Positions 15,256 through 23,011 of a DNA stretch of 32,011 bases are shown one piece after another. The stretch is taken from positions 1-32,011 of the forward strand of contig WRKO01000026.1 in NCBI GenBank assembly GCA_009782215.1. Reading direction: 5' to 3'. A model generated the notes under the pieces. The model was not told the DNA's origin. It made no database searches and was given only the letters and a program-made list of their open reading frames with translations. Numbering within the stretch: the stretch's first letter is position 1; each line of letters opens with the position of its first letter. A program made the position numbers and the translations under genes. This stretch comes from Oscillospiraceae bacterium (lineage in GTDB: Bacteria > Bacillota > Clostridia > Oscillospirales > UBA929).

Positions 15256-17888
15256 TTCACCTTCTTTATCAGGGTATGCAATAAATTCAACGCTTCGATG
15301 GGCGTAAGCGTATTGATGTCAACCGACTTGAGCGTCTCAACAACGGCCTCCGCCGCCAAATGCTCCAACGACACCTGCGGGCACGGCCCGCTGCGAATGT
15401 CCGGGTCAGCGGTTGGCTGGGGATTAGTTTGGTGGCCCGCTCTGTGGGGGATGGGGGGGGTGGGGGTGTCTGCTTTGCGGGGGACGGTGGAGTTGCTTTC
15501 TAAAACATTCAGGATGGCTCGCGCTCTTGTGATGACGCTGCCGGGCAAGCCGGCCAGACGGGCCACCTCCACGCCGTAGCTGTCGTCGGCGCCGCCGGGG
15601 ACGACGCGGCGGAGAAAGACAATCTCCTCCCCTTTCTTCTTGACGGACACATGGACGTTCTGAATCCCCTTGTGCGTCTTTTCCAGCGCGGTCAGCTCAT
15701 GGTAGTGGGTGGCAAAAAGGGTTTTCGCCCCGATTTTCTTGTGCGTATATTCCAATACGGCCTGCGCCACGCTCATGCCGTCGAAGGTGGAGGTGCCGCG
15801 CCCCACCTCGTCAAAGAGAATCAGGCTCTTCTTGGTGGCGAAGCGCAGGATGTCGGCCACCTCGGTCATCTCTACCATAAAGGTGGAACGCCCGCCCGCC
15901 ACATCGTCCGACGCGCCCACACGGGTAAAAATACGGTCAACAACGCCGATATGGGCGCTCTTGGCGGGGACAAAAGACCCCGCTTGCGCGAGAAGGACAA
16001 TCAGGGCGGTCTGCCGCATATACGTCGATTTGCCCGCCATATTCGGCCCGGTGACGAGTACGGTCGGCGCCTGCTTGGTAAGCTCGGTGTCGTTGGGGAC
16101 AAAAAGCCCGTGGTCGAGCATACGCTCCACGACGGGATGCCGCCCGTCCCGGATGACGCACGCGTCGGAATAATCGACGACCGGCTGGCAGTAATCATAG
16201 GCGGTGGCAATCTCCGCGAAGGAGCAGAGCGCGTCCGTGCCCGCCAGCGCGCGGGCGGCCGACTGAATGCGGTCGGCGTTTTCCACGCAGAGATTCCGCA
16301 AAGCCGCGAAAACCTCTCCCTCCAAAGCGGCGAGACGGTCGCCCGCCGACAAAATCTCGGCTTCGAGCGTTTTGAGTTCCTGCGTCACATACCGTTCGCC
16401 GTTGGCGACGGTTTGCTTGCGCGTATAGTCCTCCGGGACTTGAGAGAGATAGGATTTGCTGACCTCTATGTAGTAGCCGAAGACCTTGTTGTAGCCCACC
16501 TTGAGCGACTTGATACCCGAGCGTGCCCGTTCGGCGGCCTCAAGCGCCATAAAGGCGTCCCGCGCTCCCGACACCAAGGAACGCAGCCGGTCTACCTCCG
16601 GGTGGTAGCCGTCCTTGATAAAGCCGCCTTCCCGGATGGAAAAGGGCGGGGTTTCAATCAACGCGGCGTCCAGCTCGGCAAAGAGCGAATCGGGCGTATT
16701 GAAGCCGGCGCGCAGCTCGCGCAAACCGGGCGAACGCAGCGGCTCCATATGCTCCTTTATCCGGGGTACGCGTTCCAGCGCGTTGCGCAGGGCGCGCAGG
16801 TCGCGCGCGTTCGCCGTGCCGTAAAGGATGCGCGTTAGGATGCGCTCCATGTCCGGCAGGCCGTGCAAAGCGCCTTGCAGCTCCCCGCGGATGATAAGCC
16901 GCTCCGTCAACTCCGCCACGGCATACAGGCGGCGGTTGATTTCGGCGGGATTGGCCAGCGGGCGCTCCAGCCAGCCGCGCAGCGTCCGCCCGCCCATCGC
17001 GGTCTTTGTCATATCCATGACCGAGAGCAGGGAGCCTTTTTTCTCCCCGGAACGCATCGTCTCGGTCAACTCCAGCGTTTGCTTCGCGTTATAGTCCAGC
17101 TCAAGGAATTGCTCGTGTTCATAGACGTTCAGCGTCAGATGCACCTCGTCGCACATTAGCTCCCGCAGATAGACCAGCAGCCCGCCCGCCGCCTTCGCCG
17201 CCGCCGGGCGCTCGTCCAGACCCGTCGCCTCGCCGTCCGGCCACTGCGACGATACGGCGTCGGTGCCGAAGATGTCCCGCGTTTGCGCGGCGCAGAACAG
17301 ATTGTCCCGCAGAAACGCCGTTAAACGCCCGTGCCGTTCGGCTTCCGGGCATAGCACCGCCTCTTTCGGCGCGTAACGCCCCAGCTCGGTAATCACCCGG
17401 CGGATGAACTCCTCGCCGTGAAATTCCGTGGCGGCCATCTCCCCCGTCGAAATGTCGCAGAAGCAAACGCCCGCGCTGTTTTCGGAGACAAAAACGCCGC
17501 AAATGTAGTTGTTTCGCGTTTCCTCTAAAAGATTCGGCTCAATCAGCGCGCCGGGCGACATGATACGCACAACATCCCGCTTGACCAGCCCCTTGGCCAG
17601 CGCCGGGTCTTCCGTCTGCTCGCAAATGGCCACGCGGTAGCCCTTCTGAATCAGCTTGGCGATGTATCCCTCCGCGCTGTGATACGGCACCCCGCACATC
17701 GGAACGCGCTCTTCCTCCGGGACGCCCCTGTCCCGCGACGTCAGGGTCAGCGAGAGCAGATTTGAAACCAAGCGGGCGTCCTCATGGAACATCTCATAAA
17801 AGTCCCCCAGACGGAAAAAGAGAATACAGTCCGGGTGCTTGTCTTTTATAGAGAGGTACTGTTTCATCATTGGCGTGGGTTCCGGCAT
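15252..17888 (-). CDS. mutS: DNA mismatch repair ATPase MutS
   Basis: This 878-residue mismatch-recognition protein starts at ATG 17888, chosen because GGAGG lies 6 nt upstream; the ATG two codons earlier abuts the site. The N-terminal mismatch-binding domain carries FFRLGDFYEMF (Phe-X-Glu). The ATPase has Walker A GPNMAGKSTYMRQ (about residue 612) and DEVGRGTSTFDG (about 690). The C-terminal region has an unusual Pro/Thr-rich insert (KADTPTPPIPHRAGHQ and following) before the final helix. mutL does not follow; a cellulase gene overlaps instead. Upstream are hicB, hicA and miaB, so mismatch repair expression seems to depend on a promoter before the sugar isomerase gene. Confidence 0.96.
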   Translation of the reverse strand: MPEPTPMMKQYLSIKDKHPDCILFFRLGDFYEMFHEDARLVSNLLSLTLTSRDRGVPEEERVPMCGVPYHSAEGYIAKLIQKGYRVAICEQTEDPALAKGLVKRDVVRIMSPGALIEPNLLEETRNNYICGVFVSENSAGVCFCDISTGEMAATEFHGEEFIRRVITELGRYAPKEAVLCPEAERHGRLTAFLRDNLFCAAQTRDIFGTDAVSSQWPDGEATGLDERPAAAKAAGGLLVYLRELMCDEVHLTLNVYEHEQFLELDYNAKQTLELTETMRSGEKKGSLLSVMDMTKTAMGGRTLRGWLERPLANPAEINRRLYAVAELTERLIIRGELQGALHGLPDMERILTRILYGTANARDLRALRNALERVPRIKEHMEPLRSPGLRELRAGFNTPDSLFAELDAALIETPPFSIREGGFIKDGYHPEVDRLRSLVSGARDAFMALEAAERARSGIKSLKVGYNKVFGYYIEVSKSYLSQVPEDYTRKQTVANGERYVTQELKTLEAEILSAGDRLAALEGEVFAALRNLCVENADRIQSAARALAGTDALCSFAEIATAYDYCQPVVDYSDACVIRDGRHPVVERMLDHGLFVPNDTELTKQAPTVLVTGPNMAGKSTYMRQTALIVLLAQAGSFVPAKSAHIGVVDRIFTRVGASDDVAGGRSTFMVEMTEVADILRFATKKSLILFDEVGRGTSTFDGMSVAQAVLEYTHKKIGAKTLFATHYHELTALEKTHKGIQNVHVSVKKKGEEIVFLRRVVPGGADDSYGVEVARLAGLPGSVITRARAILNVLESNSTVPRKADTPTPPIPHRAGHQTNPQPTADPDIRSGPCPQVSLEHLAAEAVVETLKSVDINTLTPIEALNLLHTLIKKVK

Positions 17889-17909
17889 GACCATCCTCCG
17901 CAGTTCCTT

Positions 17910-18128
17910 TTAGGCGTATTTCAATCTTCCTTTTGGTTCGGGAATTTCGTCGCCGTCCGCCACGGCGCACTCTATCCACTCGCGGATAATGATTTCGACG
18001 TTGGCCGTAACCTCCGCCAAGGTTTTGCCGTCAGCCATACAGCCGGGCAACTCCGGCACCTCCGCGAGATAACAGTCGTCTTCCTTGCTCCAATAGATGA
18101 TGATTTCGTATTTTGGAATGTTCAGCAT
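17910..18128 (-). CDS. hicB: HicB-type antitoxin
   Basis: This 72-residue protein has the HicB partial RNase H fold pattern (IIIYWSKEDDCYLAEVPELPGCMADGKTLAEV...). It should bind and neutralise the HicA toxin encoded just upstream. It lacks the C-terminal DNA-binding domain of longer HicB proteins, so autoregulation through it is unlikely. Its ATG overlaps the hicA stop by one base (TGATG), and mutS begins 21 bp downstream, so the pair is embedded in a housekeeping operon. Confidence 0.85.
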   Translation of the reverse strand: MLNIPKYEIIIYWSKEDDCYLAEVPELPGCMADGKTLAEVTANVEIIIREWIECAVADGDEIPEPKGRLKYA

Positions 18129-18376
18129 CAAAACTCAAACTCCAGTCTATATTTTTGAATCAGGTTTCTGACTTGCCGTACTTGATATCCTTTCGCCATA
18201 TTCCCATCCGGCTGAATGTTGATTCTCTCGGGACAGCCTGCCCTCTTGTAAATGAAGTGGTCGCCCTTTATTCTCTCCGCAAAGCCCATTTGTAACAGTA
18301 GCGTCCTCAAATCCTGAAACCGTATGTTGTTGTCTCTCTGCCCGGATAAGACGGATTGCAAAACCTTATCATCCAT
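18128..18376 (-). CDS. hicA: HicA-type mRNA interferase toxin
   Basis: This 82-residue protein carries the HicA double-stranded-RNA-binding-like pattern. The catalytic His lies in KGDHFIYKR, followed by INIQPDG and YQVRQVRNLI. HicA cuts mRNA and tmRNA when not bound by HicB. The N-terminal DDKVLQSVLSGQRDNNIRF is typical of a clostridial subgroup. Its start codon lies inside the last codons of miaB (8-bp overlap) and it overlaps hicB, so its translation is coupled on both sides. Order toxin then antitoxin is the normal HicAB order. Confidence 0.85.
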   Translation of the reverse strand: MDDKVLQSVLSGQRDNNIRFQDLRTLLLQMGFAERIKGDHFIYKRAGCPERINIQPDGNMAKGYQVRQVRNLIQKYRLEFEF

Positions 18377-19499
18377 GTGCGCCGCTCTCCTCCTCTATCC
18401 TCTTCTGCGTTTTCAGCAGGCGGGTGAAGCGTTTTTTCATTGTATCGGGCGGGAGCGCGCCGGGGAGGGCGGCGGCGGGGGTGCCTTCTCTCGGTGAGTA
18501 TTGGAAGGTGAACAGTTTGGCAAAACGAACCTCCTCCAGAAGCGTCAGCGTGTCCTCGAAGTCTTGTTCCGTTTCGCCCGGAAAGCCCACAATCACGTCG
18601 CTTGTCAGCACAAGGCCGGGGACGGTCTCCCTTGCCAGCCGTATCTTTTCGATATAGTCTTCCCGCGTATACCCGCGGTTCATGGCGTTCAGGACGGCGG
18701 TGCTGCCGGATTGCACGGGCAGATGCAGGTTGGGTGAAATCCGCGGAGAGGACGCCATCGCGTCAAAGAGACGCCGTCCCGCGTCGCGGGGGTGACTGGT
18801 CATAAACCGGATGGTGTATCCCGCCGGACGCGCCCCGTCGAACGCGGCGCAGGCTCTGAGCAAATCGGGAAAGTCCGGCTTGTATGAATTGACGTTCTGC
18901 CCTAAAAGCCATATCTCCTCCACCCCGTCCTCCGCCAAGCCCCGCACCTCGGCCAAAACCGCCTCCGGCGCCCGCGAGCGCTCACGGCCCCGCACATAGG
19001 GAACGACGCAATAGGCGCAGTAGTTGTCGCAGCCGGTCATAATGGTCACATTGGCGCGGTTAAGCTCCGGGGTGATGATGCGCGAGACGGGCAAATCCTC
19101 GTCAATCGGCGCGGTGTCGGGCGAGGCGATGATGTGCCGCCCGCCCTCGGTCATCACGCGGTTCAGGTATTCGGGGAAACGCCGCAAATCAGCCGGCCCG
19201 AAGGAAAGCGCCACCTGCTTATACCGCGTCCGCAGCAGCTCGCGCACATCCTCCCGCTGCGCCATGCAGCCGCAAAGCACAACCTTCCGCCCCGGCTTCC
19301 CGCCGTACAGATAGGTTCCCAGATGCCCCAGCAGCCGCGTCTCCGCGTGCTTCCGCACCGCGCAGGTGACCAGCACAACCAAGTCGGCTTGGGCGCAATC
19401 GTCCGTCATGGTGTAGCCAAGCTCCAGCAGCATTCCGCGCAGGCGGTCGCCGTCGGCTTGGTTTTGCTGGCAGCCGTAGACCGCGAGATGAGCAAGCAT
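18369..19499 (-). CDS. miaB: tRNA methylthiotransferase MiaB, lacking the TRAM domain
   Basis: MiaB adds a methylthio group to N6-isopentenyladenosine 37 of tRNAs using two iron-sulfur clusters. The N-terminal UPF0004 domain shows its three cysteines (YGCQQN, VTCAVR, LCGCMAQ), and the radical SAM cluster is GCDNYCAYCVVP. The protein is only 376 residues, against about 440-480 usually. It ends with TQKRIEEESGAHG, just where the C-terminal TRAM domain for tRNA binding should begin, and hicA starts within its last codons. It overlaps the preceding isomerase stop by one base. Whether it still works without TRAM is uncertain. Confidence 0.9.
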   Translation of the reverse strand: MLAHLAVYGCQQNQADGDRLRGMLLELGYTMTDDCAQADLVVLVTCAVRKHAETRLLGHLGTYLYGGKPGRKVVLCGCMAQREDVRELLRTRYKQVALSFGPADLRRFPEYLNRVMTEGGRHIIASPDTAPIDEDLPVSRIITPELNRANVTIMTGCDNYCAYCVVPYVRGRERSRAPEAVLAEVRGLAEDGVEEIWLLGQNVNSYKPDFPDLLRACAAFDGARPAGYTIRFMTSHPRDAGRRLFDAMASSPRISPNLHLPVQSGSTAVLNAMNRGYTREDYIEKIRLARETVPGLVLTSDVIVGFPGETEQDFEDTLTLLEEVRFAKLFTFQYSPREGTPAAALPGALPPDTMKKRFTRLLKTQKRIEEESGAHG

Positions 19500-20302
19500 T
19501 AAATCCGCCTCAGCAGATGCTCGGCGCTGTAAACAAAGTGTGCGAACGCCACGCCCGGCTCCTCAAGCTCGTCATTCCAGCGCTTAACCCATTCCATAGA
19601 CAGATAGCCGTCAAAGCCGCCCTCCTTGAGCAGGGCAAGCGATTCCGCCAAGGGCAGGTCGCCGTAGGTGAGCATTTTATAGAGCGGCTTGCCGTTTTTC
19701 ATCACGCTGTCCTTGATGTGGACGTGCTTGATATACGGCCCGAGGTTACGGTAAACGGTTTCCGGGGCTTCGCCGAAATAGCGGTATGGGTGGTGCAAAT
19801 CCCATAGGACGCGCACCGCCGGGCTGTCCACGTCTTCAATCAGACGCTTGAGCTTGGCGGTCTCCGCCCATACGCCGTTGGTCTCCGCCAGCAGGGTGAC
19901 GCCCGCGTCCAGCGCGAGCGGGGCCAGCTCGGTCAGCCGCCGCTTGACCAAATCCCCGTCAATGCCGGAGCCGGGAGGCCCCCACGCGTCGCCCAAGACC
20001 CGGATGTAGGGGCAATGCAGGCTGCGCGCGAGGTCGATGGTATGCCGCGCGTCCTCCATATCGAACGCTTGGGCGAACAGATACAGATTGGAAGCCAGAC
20101 AGGAGATGGAGAGGCCTTTGTCTTGAAGGGCTTTGGCCGTGCCCTCCACGCGTCCGGGCTGAAAGACGGGAACCGAGCGCAGCGAGAGGTCGTCGCCCAT
20201 CCCGCGCAGCTCTATCCCCGCGAAGCCCAAATCGGCGGCGCAGGTGACAATCTCCGTCCAAGTCCAACTGGGGCAACCAACGGTTGAAAAAGACAGCTTC
20301 AC
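19499..20302 (-). CDS. Sugar phosphate isomerase/epimerase-type TIM barrel protein
   Basis: This 267-residue protein of the xylose isomerase-like/AP endonuclease 2 superfamily reads LSFSTVGCPSWTW at the start. Typical metal-site strands follow, including LAETNG, WDLHHPY, HIKDS and LSMEWVKRW. Members isomerise or epimerise sugars, often in inositol or keto-sugar catabolism; the exact substrate cannot be read. I place the start at GTG 20302, with GGAGG 9 nt upstream; a longer reading from 20386 would run through the promoter. It heads the operon that runs through miaB, hicAB, mutS and the GH5 gene. Confidence 0.85.
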   Translation of the reverse strand: MKLSFSTVGCPSWTWTEIVTCAADLGFAGIELRGMGDDLSLRSVPVFQPGRVEGTAKALQDKGLSISCLASNLYLFAQAFDMEDARHTIDLARSLHCPYIRVLGDAWGPPGSGIDGDLVKRRLTELAPLALDAGVTLLAETNGVWAETAKLKRLIEDVDSPAVRVLWDLHHPYRYFGEAPETVYRNLGPYIKHVHIKDSVMKNGKPLYKMLTYGDLPLAESLALLKEGGFDGYLSMEWVKRWNDELEEPGVAFAHFVYSAEHLLRRI

Positions 20303-20342
20303 AAAACAATCCTCCGTTGACAAATTTTCATAAACCATCAGA

Positions 20343-20371
20343 ATTATATCACAAATATACGGTTTTGAAAA
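20343..20371 (-). promoter_or_regulatory. Promoter of the isomerase-miaB-hicAB-mutS-GH5 operon
   Basis: On the reverse strand a TATAAT -10 box (20343-20348) is preceded at 17 bp by TTTTCA (20366-20371). It is the only good promoter I see for the whole leftward gene set down to the GH5 gene; the downstream gaps are at most 21 bp. Confidence 0.6.
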
Positions 20372-20393
20372 GACTTTTTTCTCCAAGCGGCGC

Positions 20394-20422
20394 TTGACGG
20401 CCGCCCCCTTGCGTGATACGAT
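20394..20422 (+). promoter_or_regulatory. Promoter of the CMP-kinase-like gene
   Basis: TTGACG (20394-20399) and TACGAT (20417-20422) stand 17 bp apart on the forward strand, about 48 bp before the GTG start. Confidence 0.55.
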
Positions 20423-20469
20423 AATAAGGGGTATCCCCGCGTAAAAACCATGTACATAGGGGTGGAGCC

Positions 20470-21033
20470 GTGTTTATCAGCATAACGGGCAATCTGGGCA
20501 GCGGGAAAAGCACCGTTTGCGCCTATCTGCGCGAGACATACAACGCCATCATCTATTCCACCGGGCGGATTCACCGGGACATCGCGCAGAGGATGGGCAA
20601 AAGCACGCTGGAAATGAACCTGCTGATGAAGGACGACCACAGCTATGACCACATGATAGACGACGAGGTCGTTGAACTCTCCAAAAAGCGGCATCCGTCT
20701 GTTGTTGTCTTCGATTCCAGAATGGCGTGGCACTTTGCCGTCAAATCGTTCAAGGTTTTCCTGTCGGCGGACGCGGATGTCGCCGCCGAGAGGGTTTATC
20801 ACGCGTCCCGCGGCAAGGAGGAGGTCTATGCCTCCCTTGAGGACGCCAAGGCCAAGCTCGCCGCCCGCGCCGAAGCCGAACGCGAGCGCTTCAAGCTCAT
20901 CTACGGCGTGGACTACACCGACCCCGCCAACTTCGACCTGATTGCAGACACCTCCGCCCGCACCCCCGAGGAAGTCGCCGAGCTTGTGTATAGCGAAGCC
21001 CTGCGGTATTATCGGGACGCCGGCCCCGCTTGA
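20470..21033 (+). CDS. Cytidylate kinase-like P-loop protein
   Basis: This 187-residue nucleotide kinase has Walker A GNLGSGKST at residues 7-15, then IYSTGRIHRDIAQRMG as in short archaeal-type CMP kinases. The lid-like VVVFDSRMAWHF and a charged helix KAKLAARAEAERERF follow. It probably phosphorylates CMP/dCMP or a related small molecule, although a second bona fide cmk may exist elsewhere. The start is GTG with a weak GGAG site only 2 nt away, so initiation may be poor. It is divergent from the isomerase operon. Confidence 0.75.
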   Translation: MFISITGNLGSGKSTVCAYLRETYNAIIYSTGRIHRDIAQRMGKSTLEMNLLMKDDHSYDHMIDDEVVELSKKRHPSVVVFDSRMAWHFAVKSFKVFLSADADVAAERVYHASRGKEEVYASLEDAKAKLAARAEAERERFKLIYGVDYTDPANFDLIADTSARTPEEVAELVYSEALRYYRDAGPA

Positions 21034-21035
21034 AA

Positions 21036-21069
21036 AAACCGGCTGCGCCGTAGATTTTTATGCCGGTTT
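21036..21069 (+). terminator. Possible terminator after the CMP-kinase-like gene
   Basis: An 8-bp inverted repeat AAACCGGC / GCCGGTTT (21036-21043 and 21062-21069) encloses an 18-nt loop and starts 3 bp after the stop codon. The following T-run is short, so termination may be weak. Confidence 0.4.
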
Positions 21070-21073
21070 GTGG

Positions 21074-21079
21074 TATACT
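21074..21079 (+). promoter_or_regulatory. Extended -10 promoter element for the orphan antitoxin
   Basis: TGGTATACT contains a TATACT -10 box with the TG extension, about 80 bp before the antitoxin start. A -35 box is not convincing. Confidence 0.4.
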
Positions 21080-21158
21080 GACTGTGTGCCGTGTGGGGTT
21101 TCCCGTAACGGCGGGCAGAGACGCTTCTTTGGATTTTTGAAATAGGGAGGATTGATGT

Positions 21159-21404
21159 ATGTACGCGATAAAGGCCATATACGACGGGACAAATTTCAAG
21201 CCTTTGCAGCCGATACCCGTAAAAGAGGATTATGAGGTGGTCATCACTTTTGTTGACCCTGTAACAAAAGACGCGGCGAAGATACAGATAGACGGGCCTT
21301 TGAAGCTCCCGCGTTCAACGGGCAGGGGGCTTTTGAAAGGAAAGGTCTGGATGTCGGACGACTTCAACGCGCCCCTTGAGGAGATGAAGGAGTGGGCTTG
21401 GTAA
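21159..21404 (+). CDS. Orphan antitoxin-like protein (DUF2281/AF2212 type)
   Basis: This 81-residue protein has the N-terminal beta pattern MYAIKAIYDGTNFKPLQPIPV seen in AF2212/DUF104-like antitoxins, and a C-terminal GLLKGKVWMSDDFNAPLEEMKEW. That tail is the toxin-binding end of many VapB/DUF2281-type antitoxins paired with PIN toxins. A GGAGG site lies 8 nt before the ATG. No toxin follows: a terminator starts 16 bp after the stop and the next gene faces the other way. It may be a lone antitoxin left after toxin loss, or act on a toxin elsewhere. Confidence 0.7.
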   Translation: MYAIKAIYDGTNFKPLQPIPVKEDYEVVITFVDPVTKDAAKIQIDGPLKLPRSTGRGLLKGKVWMSDDFNAPLEEMKEWAW

Positions 21405-21419
21405 ATGCAAAACAAAAAC

Positions 21420-21458
21420 AACCAAGGCAGGGAGAACGGGCCGCTCCCTGCCTTGGTT
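21420..21458. terminator. Bidirectional terminator between the antitoxin and the SLH gene
   Basis: A perfect 15-bp inverted repeat (21420-21434 / 21444-21458, starting AACCAAGGCAGGGAG) has a 9-nt loop. The reverse-strand side is followed by a T-rich run (TGTTTTTGTTTTG), so it is a strong terminator for the SLH gene and serves the convergent antitoxin gene too. Confidence 0.88.
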
Positions 21459-21485
21459 TATGCGCGGGCGCGCGGCGCGCCCTGA

Positions 21486-22463
21486 CTATACGGCTTCCTC
21501 CGCCAGCTTCACGCTGAAGCCTTCCGGCTGAAACCCGATGTCAAGCTCAAGGATGATGTGCCATTGCGCCATGTCGTCGGTACCCACCTCGGGTATCAGG
21601 CGGGTGACGGTGATTTCGCCGTCCAAGCCGACGGCGTCCACCCTGTGCCGGATGGAGCCGCTCCCCTCTTCGAGCAAGACCAGCACAAGATACTTTCCTG
21701 CGAAAAATTCATCCGTGTAGTGTTCGGCGGCATCTCCGAACAGGATGGCGGCGTTCTCGTCTGTTGAAGAGATTACCGTAACTTGCGGATAAACCGCGCC
21801 GTCGGTATATCCGTCCGTGCGGATATACTGAACACGCCAATCCCCCGGCGCTTCGCCGCCGCCTGTTTCAGACGCGAGATAGGCGGCTGTTTTTGCCATC
21901 GTGACGATGCTCTGCTCCCGCGTGTAGCTGTCTTGCGGCGCGAACAGGCCGCCACCCACGCCGCTCATAATCCCCGCCGCCTGCACATGTCCGATTGGCT
22001 CAACCGCCCACACCGCAGCGCTTTCGATATCCGTAAAGGTCGCGGCTTCACGGGGCAGCGGGCTGTCTAACGCGTCGGCCAGTTGCGAAAGCATGACGGC
22101 CGCCTGCTCACGGGTGAGCGGGTCGTCGGGGTTAAAGCGGCTGATGACGCTGCCCGCCGCGATGCCGGCATAGACGGCCTTCTGCACGTTGACGTCGTCG
22201 GTGTCCAAGAAGTAGACGCGCCCTGTAATCTCGCCCTTGGCGCGCTCATACACCGCCACGGCGAGGGCGCAAAACTCGGCGCGGGTGGCCGCTTGCGTGT
22301 AGTCCGATTGCAGGCTTTGCGGCACAAGCCCCAGCTCAATGGCCCCGTCCACCCAGTCCGCCGCCCAAGCCGACGGCGTACCGGCCGCCAGCGCGGGAAC
22401 GCCCGCCGCCGCCAGCAGCACCGCGCTCAACAAAATGACCGCAATTTTCTTCGCGTTTTTCAT
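21486..22463 (-). CDS. Secreted S-layer homology (SLH) domain protein
   Basis: This 325-residue protein has a Sec signal peptide (KKIAVILLSAVLLAAAGVPALAA) and then three SLH-type repeats to about residue 200. Marks are AAAW-like AWAADWVDGAIELGLV, TRAEFCALAV, FNPDDPLTREQAAVML and YTREQSIVTMAKT. SLH repeats anchor proteins to pyruvylated secondary wall polymer. The last 120 residues are an acidic domain of unknown function. A GGGGGAG site precedes the ATG. It is a single-gene unit ending at a strong terminator. Confidence 0.9.
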   Translation of the reverse strand: MKNAKKIAVILLSAVLLAAAGVPALAAGTPSAWAADWVDGAIELGLVPQSLQSDYTQAATRAEFCALAVAVYERAKGEITGRVYFLDTDDVNVQKAVYAGIAAGSVISRFNPDDPLTREQAAVMLSQLADALDSPLPREAATFTDIESAAVWAVEPIGHVQAAGIMSGVGGGLFAPQDSYTREQSIVTMAKTAAYLASETGGGEAPGDWRVQYIRTDGYTDGAVYPQVTVISSTDENAAILFGDAAEHYTDEFFAGKYLVLVLLEEGSGSIRHRVDAVGLDGEITVTRLIPEVGTDDMAQWHIILELDIGFQPEGFSVKLAEEAV

Positions 22464-22521
22464 GGTTCATTCTCCCCCTTTTTGTAGTACCCTACCCCAT
22501 AAGACGAAATAAACCGGAAAA

Positions 22522-22545
22522 GGTTCCCCGGGGGTTAGGAGAACC
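22522..22545 (-). terminator. Terminator of the protease-like gene
   Basis: An 8-bp stem GGTTCTCC / GGGGAACC (one G-U pair) with an 8-nt loop is followed on the reverse strand by TTTTCC. It overlaps the last codons and stop of the gene at 22535. Confidence 0.6.
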
Positions 22546-23011
22546 TATTTGAAACCGAATAAATCTGTATAGGTGTTTCGCCTTGTGCAAGTCCCGGAGG
22601 ATTTTCTGTCTTGTTTAATCGCAGCTCACACTTGTCGTAGTTGATTTCACGATTAAAATATTTCAGAATATCACTTCCAAACAAGCTTCGCATCTCAGTT
22701 TCCAAAGCAAAGAAAATCCGGCCGCCTTGTAATTCACGGTCACCAAACTTGATTGAGATATTTTCTATGTATTGTAAATCGACCTCACCGGAGGCCGTAG
22801 ATGCTTTGCCAAAAACTTTACACGAGTGCAAGTGTTCTTTGGAATAGCCAAGAGCGTCTAGGTCTTCACAGCTTAGAGTGGTAAAATCAGAACCAGAATC
22901 AAGTTTGAAGGTAATATCAACGAAAGATTTTCTATCTGCCGTCATAACCCCTGCGTCAAACTCAACACGTCCCAACGGAGACGGATTAAAGGAGATTACG
23001 ATTGGACACAT
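22535..23011 (-). CDS. Retropepsin-like aspartic protease domain protein
   Basis: This 158-residue cytoplasmic protein has FKLDSGSDFTTLS at about residues 35-47, which fits the D-[ST]-G catalytic loop of single-domain retropepsin-like proteases. Near the end, LFGSDILKYFNREINYDKCEL fits the usual second conserved strand (LLGxDxLxxF...D). These proteins work as homodimers, each giving one Asp. No membrane segment or signal is present. It overlaps the small gene upstream by 16 bp and shares its promoter. The target is unknown. Confidence 0.75.
   Translation of the reverse strand: MCPIVISFNPSPLGRVEFDAGVMTADRKSFVDITFKLDSGSDFTTLSCEDLDALGYSKEHLHSCKVFGKASTASGEVDLQYIENISIKFGDRELQGGRIFFALETEMRSLFGSDILKYFNREINYDKCELRLNKTENPPGLAQGETPIQIYSVSNRFS

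Noticed and set aside
15651..16838. 395-codon open frame antisense to mutS
   Set aside because: A mirror of GC-rich mutS codons, with basic low-complexity composition; no start signal.
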